IMG/VR virus record: IMGVR_UViG_3300032116_000761
Span: 1-33,880 of that record
Strand: one strand, 5' to 3'
Length of the DNA: 33,880 nt
DNA from: a virus
In this document: one piece after another, positions 13,553 through 21,628 of the stretch
How the letters are laid out: the number at the start of each line of letters is the position of its first letter
Position numbering within the stretch: position 1 is the first letter of the stretch
Notes under the pieces: model-generated
The model's input: only the letters and a program-made list of their open reading frames with translations
Told to the model about the DNA's origin: nothing
Database searches by the model: none
Translations under genes and position numbers: made by a program

Positions 13553-15050
13553 CAGCAGTGTTGACCTTAGCTCGAATCTCATCGATGGTAAACATCTTGG
13601 TGATTCGACCGTTGAGGAACACCGTCTGCAAAGCACCAGTCTGTTCTTGTTCAACCGTGCAGTCATTGTGCAGGACAAAGTTACCGTTGTCAAGCTCTTG
13701 AACCTTCAGCAGACCGCGAGCACTACGCTTCAGACCATCGTCAGTCTTGGGGTCTTTGAACAGTGCGCGACGTTGACCATTCACCACAGCAGAAGTAGCC
13801 TTCATTGCCATGCCGAAAGTGTCACGAGTCAGGTACTGATACGTGAAGCTACCGATACCGAACACCACGTTAGCGGAAGCGAATCCCTTCAGGTGCAAAC
13901 GCTGCATGATTTCTTCAGCACGTTCGAGCGTGATGCTATCACCGTAGATCAGACCCACACGTTGATTCAGAAGCTTGTGACCAGTTTCAGTCTCAGTACC
14001 ACTGAAGATTTCCCACAGACATTCCACAGCACCCTTCGACTCAGGACTACCAGCAGGAGCCTTCGGATCACCACAGAGAATGTCAGCAGGATTACCACTG
14101 TCAGGACGGAACACAACCTTGGCAAGACCAAGTGCATTCGGTTGACGATTCAGGATAACATCCTTGAGTTCAGTAGCAGTTTCAGTAACAACCTTGAAGA
14201 AGTCCCAGGTGTCAGAAACAACCGACACAACACCACTCGGATAAACATCTTGAATCAGGTGACGAATGGTTTCCTTCTCATCTTCCATGCCACCAGCACA
14301 CATCACACTGTGTTCAGTTGCAGGAACCGAACCACCGACGAAGGTTGCAAGACCGTTGTAGAACTTTTCGATAGCTTCGATTGCAGGGATCGTGTCAGTA
14401 CCAAGGAAGCTGAATAGGTGGCCCATGCCAGATTGAGCAGCATCGGAGATACCCGACATACCACGCATCGAGAAGTCGTGACCTTGCCACAGAACGAAAT
14501 CCTTCGGAGAACCAGTTCGCTTAGCCCAACGCTCAAGCAGTTTACGGTATTCGAACGCGACAGTTGCGCAAGTAATAATCTTCCAGATTTCAGCACTGAG
14601 AGCAGTTTCGATGAAGTTCGTCAGCCAGTAGAACTCAGGCAGAGTATTGTGAACAGTCAACATCGGGACACCCATCGGAACGAGCGAGCCTTCAGGAAGT
14701 GCCTTGATTTCCAGAGGCAGGTAACCCAGGTCGTGCAGCGCAGCAATGTGCGAGCTATCAACCGAGCCAGGACCGAGAGCACCATCATTACGACGATTGA
14801 ACTCAGCAACAACATCAGCCTTTGGCTTATCAAAGAAAAGCTTTTGGAATTGCTCTTGCAGGAATTGCATCAGGAATACTTGCAAACCAACAAATACAAC
14901 CTTGTCAATGTATCGACCGTTTGCAAGCGGAGCACGCTTGTTCGAACGAGCAGTCAGGTTGGAATAGATTTCGCTGGTACCAAGCGGATACTGGAAAACG
15001 TGACCGATTTTGTAGAAGTCAGCAGCGAGAATTGGGTTAGGTTGAAACAT
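13527..15050 (-). CDS. nadV: nicotinamide phosphoribosyltransferase-like enzyme (NadV/NAMPT; candidate NARP1 Namat)
   Basis: 507 residues, full NAMPT length. Recognisable blocks are GHDFSMRGMSG (about 195-205), a RPDSGNPADILCGDP phosphoribosyl-binding region (about 315), YGDSITLERAEE and FGIGSFTYQYLTRDTFGMAM. The classical reaction makes NMN from nicotinamide and PRPP. When paired with a Prs-like gene in phages, homologues (Namat) join nicotinamide to ADP-ribose pyrophosphate and so rebuild NAD+ after host NADase defence. The prs gene lies just upstream here, separated by an HNH gene. ATG 15050 follows AAAGGAAAAGTAA. Confidence 0.92.
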   Translation of the reverse strand: MFQPNPILAADFYKIGHVFQYPLGTSEIYSNLTARSNKRAPLANGRYIDKVVFVGLQVFLMQFLQEQFQKLFFDKPKADVVAEFNRRNDGALGPGSVDSSHIAALHDLGYLPLEIKALPEGSLVPMGVPMLTVHNTLPEFYWLTNFIETALSAEIWKIITCATVAFEYRKLLERWAKRTGSPKDFVLWQGHDFSMRGMSGISDAAQSGMGHLFSFLGTDTIPAIEAIEKFYNGLATFVGGSVPATEHSVMCAGGMEDEKETIRHLIQDVYPSGVVSVVSDTWDFFKVVTETATELKDVILNRQPNALGLAKVVFRPDSGNPADILCGDPKAPAGSPESKGAVECLWEIFSGTETETGHKLLNQRVGLIYGDSITLERAEEIMQRLHLKGFASANVVFGIGSFTYQYLTRDTFGMAMKATSAVVNGQRRALFKDPKTDDGLKRSARGLLKVQELDNGNFVLHNDCTVEQEQTGALQTVFLNGRITKMFTIDEIRAKVNTAVDKYLLTV

Positions 15051-15080
15051 TTACTTTTCCTTTCGTTATTGCGATGCAGA

Positions 15081-15109
15081 ACTGTATCACTGAGGTTGAG
15101 TGTTGTCAA
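15081..15109 (-). promoter_or_regulatory. sigma70-like promoter for nadV
   Basis: TTGACA (15104-15109), a 17-nt spacer and TACAGT (15081-15086) on the minus strand, overlapping the stop region of the HNH gene. It gives nadV a start independent of prs. Confidence 0.7.
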
Positions 15110-15668
15110 GTGGTTGAGACTTGAAGTAATGTTCCTTGTGATATTTTCGTTTACCTTGCAGACAAGCATTGACAAGTCTGAAGTCGAACCCATGCAGTTT
15201 CATTTCTTTATTGCCACACAATGTGAGCTTGTGGTTTCCAGACTTATCAAATACAAGCACTTTGAATTTGGTTCTAGGTGCTTTTTCTGCATACGAAATT
15301 GTTTTTAGTCCTGATTCTATTGCATGAATTTGATTTTGAGAGTTGTCACACCACTCAAGATTACTGACACTGTTGTTTTGTTTGTTACCGTCTTTATGGT
15401 TAACTTGAGGTTTGTTTTCTGGATTAGGTATGAACACAATAGCTACTTCACGATGCATTCTGATCGTGATTTTTTTGTTAGAATGAGACAATCTTGCTCG
15501 CACATAACCATTTCTGTCTATTTGCGTTTTAAGCTCTTTTCCGGTTAGAAGAGCAATATTACCGTTTGTTTTGCTTACTAGTCTATTTACAGAACGAATC
15601 TTACCGCAAGAAGAAACTTCATATCCTGGGACAGTGCTATTTTGCCAGAAGAGGATGGTCTGCAACAT
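15087..15668 (-). CDS. NUMOD4-HNH homing endonuclease
   Basis: 193 residues. A NUMOD4-like start (FWQNSTVPGYEVSSCGKIRS, 7-26) is followed by an HNH core with MHREVAIVFIPNP, VNHKDGNKQNN and NLEWCDNSQNQ, and a C-terminal DNA-binding-like tail. Such free-standing enzymes cut intronless alleles and spread themselves. The gene begins inside the last 32 nt of prs and ends just before nadV, so it was probably inserted between them. The ribosome site is weak. Confidence 0.85.
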   Translation of the reverse strand: MLQTILFWQNSTVPGYEVSSCGKIRSVNRLVSKTNGNIALLTGKELKTQIDRNGYVRARLSHSNKKITIRMHREVAIVFIPNPENKPQVNHKDGNKQNNSVSNLEWCDNSQNQIHAIESGLKTISYAEKAPRTKFKVLVFDKSGNHKLTLCGNKEMKLHGFDFRLVNACLQGKRKYHKEHYFKSQPLDNTQPQ

Positions 15669-16461
15669 CTGGATTCATCAGATTATAGGTGTAAACAACA
15701 TCGAACATACCGTTTAGAATGTCCAATCCTTTTGAAAAGATACCATGTGTGACCATCACTCCAAGTTTAGTGATACGAGGCTGTGTAGCTTTCAGCATCT
15801 GTGCTGCACTAATAAAAGTCGCCATACCGTCTCCAATATCGTCCACAATCAGGACTTTACCTGAAAGAGTATCAGGTGTCAAGTCTTCATGGTGAACCTT
15901 ACCCTCTTTACGAGTCTTAGTCAGCGTGACATACGGTACAAAGGTTTCACGCGAAAGTACGTTGATCTTTCTGGTAGAACCTTCATCGGGTCCGACGAGC
16001 CAGTCTGCCTTGAAGTGCTTCTTCACCGTTTCAAATGCAACAGTGTTTTGACCAATGTTTTGGATGTAAGGTTTTTCAGAGCTATTGATATTTGCATAAA
16101 CGTCACTATGAACATCCGTTGTAATCAACCGAACGTAGGATGGAATTGCACGCAAGAAAACAGCAAGTGCAAAAGATTCACCCGGATGACACATTCGGTC
16201 TTGACGAGAATAAGGAAGGTAAGGCATGTCCAGATATACAGGTTCACGATTCTTTCGATTTGCAGTAGCACGAGCGATTGCATCACACAGATTCATGATA
16301 ATGAAAAGCTCTTCATGATCAACCAGACCACGATGTTCAATGGTAGCTGCAAGTGGAACATCGTGAGGATGCGTCAACCACTCAGGATCAAGCTTTACAC
16401 CGATTTCACCACCTGGGAACTTCCAGTGCTTGAAACCATAAGGTTTAGTTGTAATAGTCAT
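15637..16461 (-). CDS. prs: ribose-phosphate pyrophosphokinase-like enzyme (Prs; candidate NARP1 Adps)
   Basis: 274 residues. Motifs include YLPYSRQDRM (81-90), TTDVHSD (114-120) and the ribose-5-phosphate loop VLIVDDIGDGMATF (203-216). Prs makes PRPP from ATP and ribose-5-phosphate; phage homologues next to NadV (Adps) pyrophosphorylate ADP-ribose. The loop reads DDIGDGMAT rather than the bacterial DDxxDTGGT, so substrate use may differ. The C-terminus (VADHPLLAK) is where the HNH gene overlaps, and may have been altered by the insertion. Confidence 0.88.
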   Translation of the reverse strand: MTITTKPYGFKHWKFPGGEIGVKLDPEWLTHPHDVPLAATIEHRGLVDHEELFIIMNLCDAIARATANRKNREPVYLDMPYLPYSRQDRMCHPGESFALAVFLRAIPSYVRLITTDVHSDVYANINSSEKPYIQNIGQNTVAFETVKKHFKADWLVGPDEGSTRKINVLSRETFVPYVTLTKTRKEGKVHHEDLTPDTLSGKVLIVDDIGDGMATFISAAQMLKATQPRITKLGVMVTHGIFSKGLDILNGMFDVVYTYNLMNPDVADHPLLAK

Positions 16462-16464
16462 TTG

Positions 16465-16695
16465 TTACCTCCCGTGAACTAGAATTAACATGGCAGGAGT
16501 GTTCCCACTCCAGTTACCGTTGTCAATAAACTTTTGCATGGCATCTAGTGCCATTCCAACTGTCTTGAACCCAAGACCATCTATGGAATACGAAACATTA
16601 ATGTTTTCAATTTCAGAAAACGGTACTCGTTGACCTGTAACTTCTTCAAGTTCACCACGATGATTTTTGTAAAACCATTTGTATCGAATGTTCAC
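16465..16695 (-). CDS. hypothetical phage protein
   Basis: 76 residues (MNIRYKWFYKNHRGELEEVT at the N-terminus). ATG 16695 overlaps the stop of the next gene upstream (ATGA-type). It ends 4 nt before prs. No family recognised. Confidence 0.65.
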   Translation of the reverse strand: MNIRYKWFYKNHRGELEEVTGQRVPFSEIENINVSYSIDGLGFKTVGMALDAMQKFIDNGNWSGNTPAMLILVHGR

Positions 16696-16877
16696 TTTTT
16701 ACCTTTTTCTTTGAATACAACAGGTTCAAAGTCTAGCACTTCTTCAATCAGTTGGTCTACTCGCTGTTTCCAAATTGGAACATCAAAGTTGCCTTCATCA
16801 CGACAGGCAAAACCACACGGTTCACGACGAGAACAACCGTCTGCACTACAGATTGGACCTTCATTCTTCAAACTCAT
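16692..16877 (-). CDS. small cysteine-rich protein
   Basis: 61 residues from ATG 16877, which follows AAGGGAAAGACG. The N-terminal third contains four cysteines (ICSADGCSRREPCGFACRDE), which could bind zinc. It overlaps the polymerase 3' end by 17 nt. No family recognised. Confidence 0.65.
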   Translation of the reverse strand: MSLKNEGPICSADGCSRREPCGFACRDEGNFDVPIWKQRVDQLIEEVLDFEPVVFKEKGKK

Positions 16878-19020
16878 CGTCTTTCCCTTCTGCCATCTTG
16901 GCAAGTTCTTCACGAGTAAACACAGGTGGTACCAGAAGCTTTCTTGCTTCATGAACGTAGTAAGCATAGTCGATCTGTCCGTCGAAGTCAAGCATGTTGT
17001 TGCAAGTCTTCACCTTCCAAGCTGACTCGATGCCGATTTCACGAACGTCATCGGGTTTCTTCGGTAGTGGAGGCATGACCTTGATCAGCTTACCACTGTC
17101 AGGAGACTTTGACACGTAGTATCGACAGATATTCTGTTGCTTTACTCTGACAGGTTTGTCTTCAGCATCCAGTTCATCTTTCTCAAGATATAGACTTGAG
17201 CTACGAGGCACCTTTGTACGCATCAGGAAGTCATACTTGTCAGTATGCGCCTTGATGAACTCTTCGATATCTGTACCATGAACCATTGCAGCTTCAGCAG
17301 CCTTGGCGATAACCAGACCGCCCTGGTTTTGGTGCCAACCCAGGTCTTCGTACTGATACACACCTTTACGCTTGACCTTACCGTTAGTGTACACCGCGAT
17401 ATAGTTATTGCAATCTCTAATGAACATCTTCGAATACTCCGCATACTCAAGCTCAAGCTTAACTTGCTTTTGCCATGCTTCACATACTGCGTTGTACTCA
17501 GCACGCTTGGCACGAGGAATCTTCACAGTAACACCGTCAGTGTTGACTTGGATCAGTTGCAGACCTTCGATTGTCATCAGCTTTTCAGCAAGTAGACAGA
17601 GTGTGAGCTGTCCGTTAATCGTAATCGTCATCGTGTACTTAGGATCATAGAACGGACTGTACTGGTTATTCGAGTCACCGTAAACACCGTTCAGAGCCAG
17701 CTTGAGCATCAGGTTCTCAGGTGTACCTTTCTTGTAGGACTTACGCATTTCATACACTGCTTTGTAAATCGTACAGAATTCAATACCAAGGTGTTCAGGG
17801 TAAACGTCATTGGAGATAGCCAGATTAGGATACATTGAGCTAACGTCAGCATCTACAATCTCGTATTCACTGTCAGCTTCCACCAGCGTGAACTCTAGGC
17901 TACCGTGAATACCACCTGTACCAAAGTCGAATTGAAAACCATCAACTACCACGTTCAGGTTGTCTGCCACGTTCCAGCACTTCCAGTAACTCTTCTTGAA
18001 CTCACCCTTGAGTTTCTGCTTCAGTTCTACTTCGTCAATCCATCCGCAGGGATACTCATTCTTGAACAGGTTTTCTACAATCTCACTAGGCTTCATTGGA
18101 TAACGTTGACGTTTGGTACGCATCTTCGCATACTTCGCAACTTCACCAAGACGATGCTCTGCAATATCAGCAAACACACCTTTGGTTTCACGAATGCGTT
18201 GGTGCTTGAACCATTCCAGAATTGCAATGAACTCAGGACGCTTGAAGTCATAGTAATCAAACAAGCAGTCTGCGATATTGATGTAAGGACGACGAGTTTG
18301 TACAGGCGCAGTCTTACCGTTTTGCTTGATATAGCACTTCACACCTTGCTTCTCTAGCTCCATGATGAAGTAGTCTTTACCGATCTTCGTGTCGTTATGG
18401 TTCATGAAATTGCGACCATACTTAGCAGTCAGTTCTTCACGGAAGTGAATTTGAGTAAGACTATGACCGAAGAACTTCAGAGTTTCCTTGATATCGTGCT
18501 GGTTGTAATGAATCAACACATCAATCTCATGGTCTTCCAGTTCGGTGCCGACAGCATACGGAAGGTCTTCAATATTGTCTGAGCGCATGTTAAACTCAAG
18601 CATCTTCAGACCTGTAGCCTTGGCCTTGTTGTCGAAGTGCCAAATCTTATACAAATCTACCTGGGGAACAATCCAGTCGTACACAGGAACGGTCTTAGGG
18701 AAACCTTGCTTGGTTGAATCAATCTGTGCCTGAGCTAGCTTATACGCCAGCTTTGCTACACCAAGACCTGACATTTGGTCAACGCCAGGATGCAGCAGTA
18801 GACCATGCAGGACAGGATAGTCGAATCCCAGGTTGTTGAAACCGACCATGACTGCATCGTTTTCTTCGAGATATTCCACACAGGTGCGAATTTTGGCGAA
18901 ATCATTCTTCCGACGACTGCACTCGAAAGAACGAAGGTGCTTACCGTCTTGACGAATGATGCTGATGGTGAAACAGTTAGGGTACGTTTCAATATCCCAA
19001 ATCCAGTATTTAAGTGTCAT
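16861..19020 (-). CDS. family B DNA polymerase with 3'-5' exonuclease
   Basis: 719 residues. Exonuclease motifs are DIETYP (9-14), GFNNLGFDYP (60-69) and YNQHD (172-176). Polymerase motifs are A, DVSSMYPN (392-399); B, KLALNGVYG (440-448); and C, VNTDGV (492-497). It is the likely replicative polymerase, working with the primase-helicase encoded next upstream. Motif C has Asn where most family B enzymes have the first Asp of DTD; the second, catalytic Asp is kept. The start overlaps the HNH stop by 4 nt, so translation is coupled to that gene. Confidence 0.92.
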   Translation of the reverse strand: MTLKYWIWDIETYPNCFTISIIRQDGKHLRSFECSRRKNDFAKIRTCVEYLEENDAVMVGFNNLGFDYPVLHGLLLHPGVDQMSGLGVAKLAYKLAQAQIDSTKQGFPKTVPVYDWIVPQVDLYKIWHFDNKAKATGLKMLEFNMRSDNIEDLPYAVGTELEDHEIDVLIHYNQHDIKETLKFFGHSLTQIHFREELTAKYGRNFMNHNDTKIGKDYFIMELEKQGVKCYIKQNGKTAPVQTRRPYINIADCLFDYYDFKRPEFIAILEWFKHQRIRETKGVFADIAEHRLGEVAKYAKMRTKRQRYPMKPSEIVENLFKNEYPCGWIDEVELKQKLKGEFKKSYWKCWNVADNLNVVVDGFQFDFGTGGIHGSLEFTLVEADSEYEIVDADVSSMYPNLAISNDVYPEHLGIEFCTIYKAVYEMRKSYKKGTPENLMLKLALNGVYGDSNNQYSPFYDPKYTMTITINGQLTLCLLAEKLMTIEGLQLIQVNTDGVTVKIPRAKRAEYNAVCEAWQKQVKLELEYAEYSKMFIRDCNNYIAVYTNGKVKRKGVYQYEDLGWHQNQGGLVIAKAAEAAMVHGTDIEEFIKAHTDKYDFLMRTKVPRSSSLYLEKDELDAEDKPVRVKQQNICRYYVSKSPDSGKLIKVMPPLPKKPDDVREIGIESAWKVKTCNNMLDFDGQIDYAYYVHEARKLLVPPVFTREELAKMAEGKDDEFEE

Positions 19021-19568
19021 TGTTCTTCCTTGTATTTTGATACGAGTTTTCTACAAAACTCTAAGAATTCCGAGTCGGACGTTTCACCTTTGCCCATATT
19101 ATATTGCCACACTACCATTCTACAGTTTTCTTTTTGATAACCAAGAGATGAGTTGATTCTGTCGATAGATGGTGACATTGGGTTCTTCTTGTAAACAGGG
19201 TGAGGGTTGAAATCAAACGGAATACCTGTAACTTCACACTTACCGACCTGAAGCTTGTCAATGAACCATTGTAGATCAAGATCGTGAGAAACATCTCTAT
19301 CCTTGACACCTTTCAATAGAGTCTTGGCCCTACCTTCTACTGTGGAATAGTGTTTTGTACTTCTAGCTTTTGCTCTTTCTCTATCGAGACTATCAAGTCT
19401 TTTCTTTCGTTCTATGTTTTTTTGCTCTTCTGATAGATTTGCGTATTTACTTCTAGACTTTAATTTTGTACATTCTTTACACGACGAGTAGTAACGCAGA
19501 GGTTTTTTATTGCAGATATAGTAGTCTGTGAGGCTTCGATATTCTTTGCAGTCTTTACATTGTTTCAT
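19017..19568 (-). CDS. HNH endonuclease upstream of the DNA polymerase
   Basis: 183 residues. The N-terminus has paired CxxC sites (QCKDCKEY and SSCKECTK), then a basic helix and a C-terminal nuclease-like part with GKCEVTGIPFDFNPH, SPSIDRINSSLGY and NCRMVVWQYN. This resembles phage and mobile HNH enzymes. It sits between promoter 19606-19634 and the polymerase and shares ATGA with the polymerase start, so polymerase translation passes through it. It looks like a homing insertion. Confidence 0.8.
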   Translation of the reverse strand: MKQCKDCKEYRSLTDYYICNKKPLRYYSSCKECTKLKSRSKYANLSEEQKNIERKKRLDSLDRERAKARSTKHYSTVEGRAKTLLKGVKDRDVSHDLDLQWFIDKLQVGKCEVTGIPFDFNPHPVYKKNPMSPSIDRINSSLGYQKENCRMVVWQYNMGKGETSDSEFLEFCRKLVSKYKEEQ

Positions 19569-19605
19569 TGATATTCCTGTAAGGTGGTTAAAGACAAAGA
19601 ATACT

Positions 19606-19634
19606 ATTCTACATCATAAATACAGAAAAGTCAA
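19606..19634 (-). promoter_or_regulatory. sigma70-like promoter for HNH and DNA polymerase
   Basis: TTGACT (19629-19634), a 17-nt spacer and TAGAAT (19606-19611) on the minus strand, directly downstream of the terminator at 19636-19669. Confidence 0.75.
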
Positions 19635-19635
19635 G

Positions 19636-19669
19636 TGTAAAAAAGGAAAGCCTACCACACGGGTAGGCT
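19636..19669 (-). terminator. rho-independent terminator
   Basis: An 8-bp hairpin AGCCTACC/GGTAGGCT (19649-19669) is followed on the minus strand by TTCCTTTTTT. It ends the primase-helicase unit, 7 nt after the stop of 19676-19906. Confidence 0.85.
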
Positions 19670-19675
19670 ATTTGT

Positions 19676-19906
19676 CTAGCGCACGTTTGGGCAAGATTCA
19701 TGATGTCCCCACCAATTACCACCATCACAACACGATGGTGTTTCCCCTGGTCCACTAGGTTCAATCACCACAGGGACATTCACCCATCTACCATTTTCTG
19801 AATAGTCTAATCCTGACAATTCACTCATGATGGATTCCCGTTGCCAGAACTGTAGCACAGGTCTAGAGTTTGGAACATCACTCTGGATTTTCCATCTTAG
19901 TCTCAT
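19676..19906 (-). CDS. small hypothetical protein
   Basis: 76 residues. ATG 19906 overlaps the helicase stop (ATGA), so I prefer it to the internal ATG at 19828. The middle (GRWVNVPVVIEP) resembles short phage proteins with a WxDVPVV segment; the C-terminus is rich in C, H and W. It is the last gene before the terminator. Confidence 0.7.
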   Translation of the reverse strand: MRLRWKIQSDVPNSRPVLQFWQRESIMSELSGLDYSENGRWVNVPVVIEPSGPGETPSCCDGGNWWGHHESCPNVR

Positions 19907-21618
19907 GTCGTTCCACCAAAGAACTCTGCCTTGTTAAACAGAGTATGGGTTTCATTGTCGTAGTAGATTTCACCAGCAGGACCAGTAATACCTGTGATAC
20001 GATTCTTCGGCATGACCATTCTTGTTGTGTTTCGCATAACAGGGTCTTCGTGGTTCTTATCACGATACAGAAGAATAGTCACAGAAGCCGACTTGATGAT
20101 GGTCGAACTACCTTGAATATCTTCTTCACCGAATTCACCACTGTTGGAACCAGCCGCTGACTTTCGGATGTGGTTAATCAGAATGAAAGAAACCTTGTGG
20201 CTCTTGATCATACCTTTCATCCACTGCATGAACTCTTCCTGCTTTTCAACCGAAACACCAGCCATGATATCCTGCAATGGGTCTAGAACGATCACACGAC
20301 AACCACACGCAACGATCAGTTCCTCGATGGCAGCTTGGATTTCTTCAACACTTCCGTCTCGGTTATCTAGGACGTAGAAGCGGTGATTGCTACCATCCTT
20401 CATAAACAATTCTGTAGCTTTAGTCTTGACCTCTTCTGAGGTAAGGAATCGCATGCGTGCTTCGTCGTCAGAGAACAGGGCAATCTTGCGGCTCAAGTGT
20501 CGGCTAAGCAGTGCTTCACCATACTGACCCTTGTCGAGTTCCAGACTCACAATACCGAGCATATGTGGTGAAGTGAAAATCCACTCGTAGATGATTTCGT
20601 TAACTACAGTCGTCTTACCTGCACCAGTCAGTGCTGCAAGGTTGATGATGTGTCCAAGTGGAATACCACCACAGAGCATGATGTTCGCTTCACCCATGAA
20701 CTTCGGAAACGGAATACGTTTCATCAGTGCTTGATTCAACACAGCATCATACAGAGAACCAGAGCCTACTACACCAAGAGGGACATAAGGTTGTGCGTCA
20801 TAGAACGCTGTGATAAAGTCTCTAGGATTCTCACGCTTGAGGTATTCGTTAGCATCCTTGAACTTCAGCTTCATTACCTTGATCTTACCCTTTGGGAGAA
20901 CCTTGACGATTTGCTCCTGGGCATCCTGACCAGCTTCGTCTGTATCAAGACAGAGGATGATGTTGTCGAACGAGTCAAAGAACTTATACTGCGCAGCAAT
21001 TTGCTTATAGCTATTCGCGCCAGTTGTCGCAGAAACCACGGCAGTCTCGAAATCGGAACCACGCGAACGGTTGTAGTCGTTGAGCATTTGATACGCTGAG
21101 AGCGCATCGATTTCACCTTCCGTAAGGACAACGTACTTGCCTCCTGACTTGAACTTGTGCTGCATAAACAGATCGCACTCTGCGCCTGTCACAGCAATAC
21201 CTGAGAATTCTTTCGGGTGATCCCGACGCTTCAGGCCGGATAGCTCACCGCCTTTTGTGATAGGGCAATACTGCGTGAGAACGTTACCTTCTGCGTCTAC
21301 AGCGTATCGTACTCCGAATTTACGATTAGTCTCTGGACGAATACCACGATAAGAAACATCCGTTGTGGTATTATCTTTGATATTCTGCCAATCTTCTGCA
21401 CTGATTCGTTCTTTACCGCTAGGTTTGATTGTTAGGTCAAGCAATGGCTTCTCCTGTCGTTTTGGTTTAGACTTGTCACCACCTAGTGACTCTATGTATT
21501 CCTGTGATGCTTTACCTTTTTGGCAAACCCAACAATAAAACGAGCCGTCTTGGTAGAGGGCTCGCCCGTCTGAGCTTCCACAGGAGTCACAAGATGTGTG
21601 TCTTACGAAAATTCCTAT
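19903..21618 (-). CDS. T7 gp4-like primase-helicase, near-cognate start codon
   Basis: 571 residues if translation begins at ATA 21618. A primase zinc-binding domain has Cys10, Cys13, Cys29 and Cys32 (CDSC...CWVC). TOPRIM motifs are EGEIDALS (167-174) and DTD (225-227). The helicase has Walker A GAGKTT (332-337), Walker B VIVLDPLQD (442-450) and LINHIRKS. It primes and unwinds DNA for the family B polymerase. From the upstream stop to beyond the zinc domain there is no in-frame ATG, GTG or TTG; AGGAGG lies 6 nt before ATA 21618. A TTG at 21444 would give a shorter form without the zinc domain. Confidence 0.9.
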   Translation of the reverse strand: MGIFVRHTSCDSCGSSDGRALYQDGSFYCWVCQKGKASQEYIESLGGDKSKPKRQEKPLLDLTIKPSGKERISAEDWQNIKDNTTTDVSYRGIRPETNRKFGVRYAVDAEGNVLTQYCPITKGGELSGLKRRDHPKEFSGIAVTGAECDLFMQHKFKSGGKYVVLTEGEIDALSAYQMLNDYNRSRGSDFETAVVSATTGANSYKQIAAQYKFFDSFDNIILCLDTDEAGQDAQEQIVKVLPKGKIKVMKLKFKDANEYLKRENPRDFITAFYDAQPYVPLGVVGSGSLYDAVLNQALMKRIPFPKFMGEANIMLCGGIPLGHIINLAALTGAGKTTVVNEIIYEWIFTSPHMLGIVSLELDKGQYGEALLSRHLSRKIALFSDDEARMRFLTSEEVKTKATELFMKDGSNHRFYVLDNRDGSVEEIQAAIEELIVACGCRVIVLDPLQDIMAGVSVEKQEEFMQWMKGMIKSHKVSFILINHIRKSAAGSNSGEFGEEDIQGSSTIIKSASVTILLYRDKNHEDPVMRNTTRMVMPKNRITGITGPAGEIYYDNETHTLFNKAEFFGGTT

Positions 21619-21628
21619 GATGTACCTC

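Noticed and set aside
13425-15308. Two long plus-strand open frames opposite nadV
   Set aside because: Both are antisense to a clearly homologous NAMPT-like gene and have low-complexity, Ser/Thr-rich translations.
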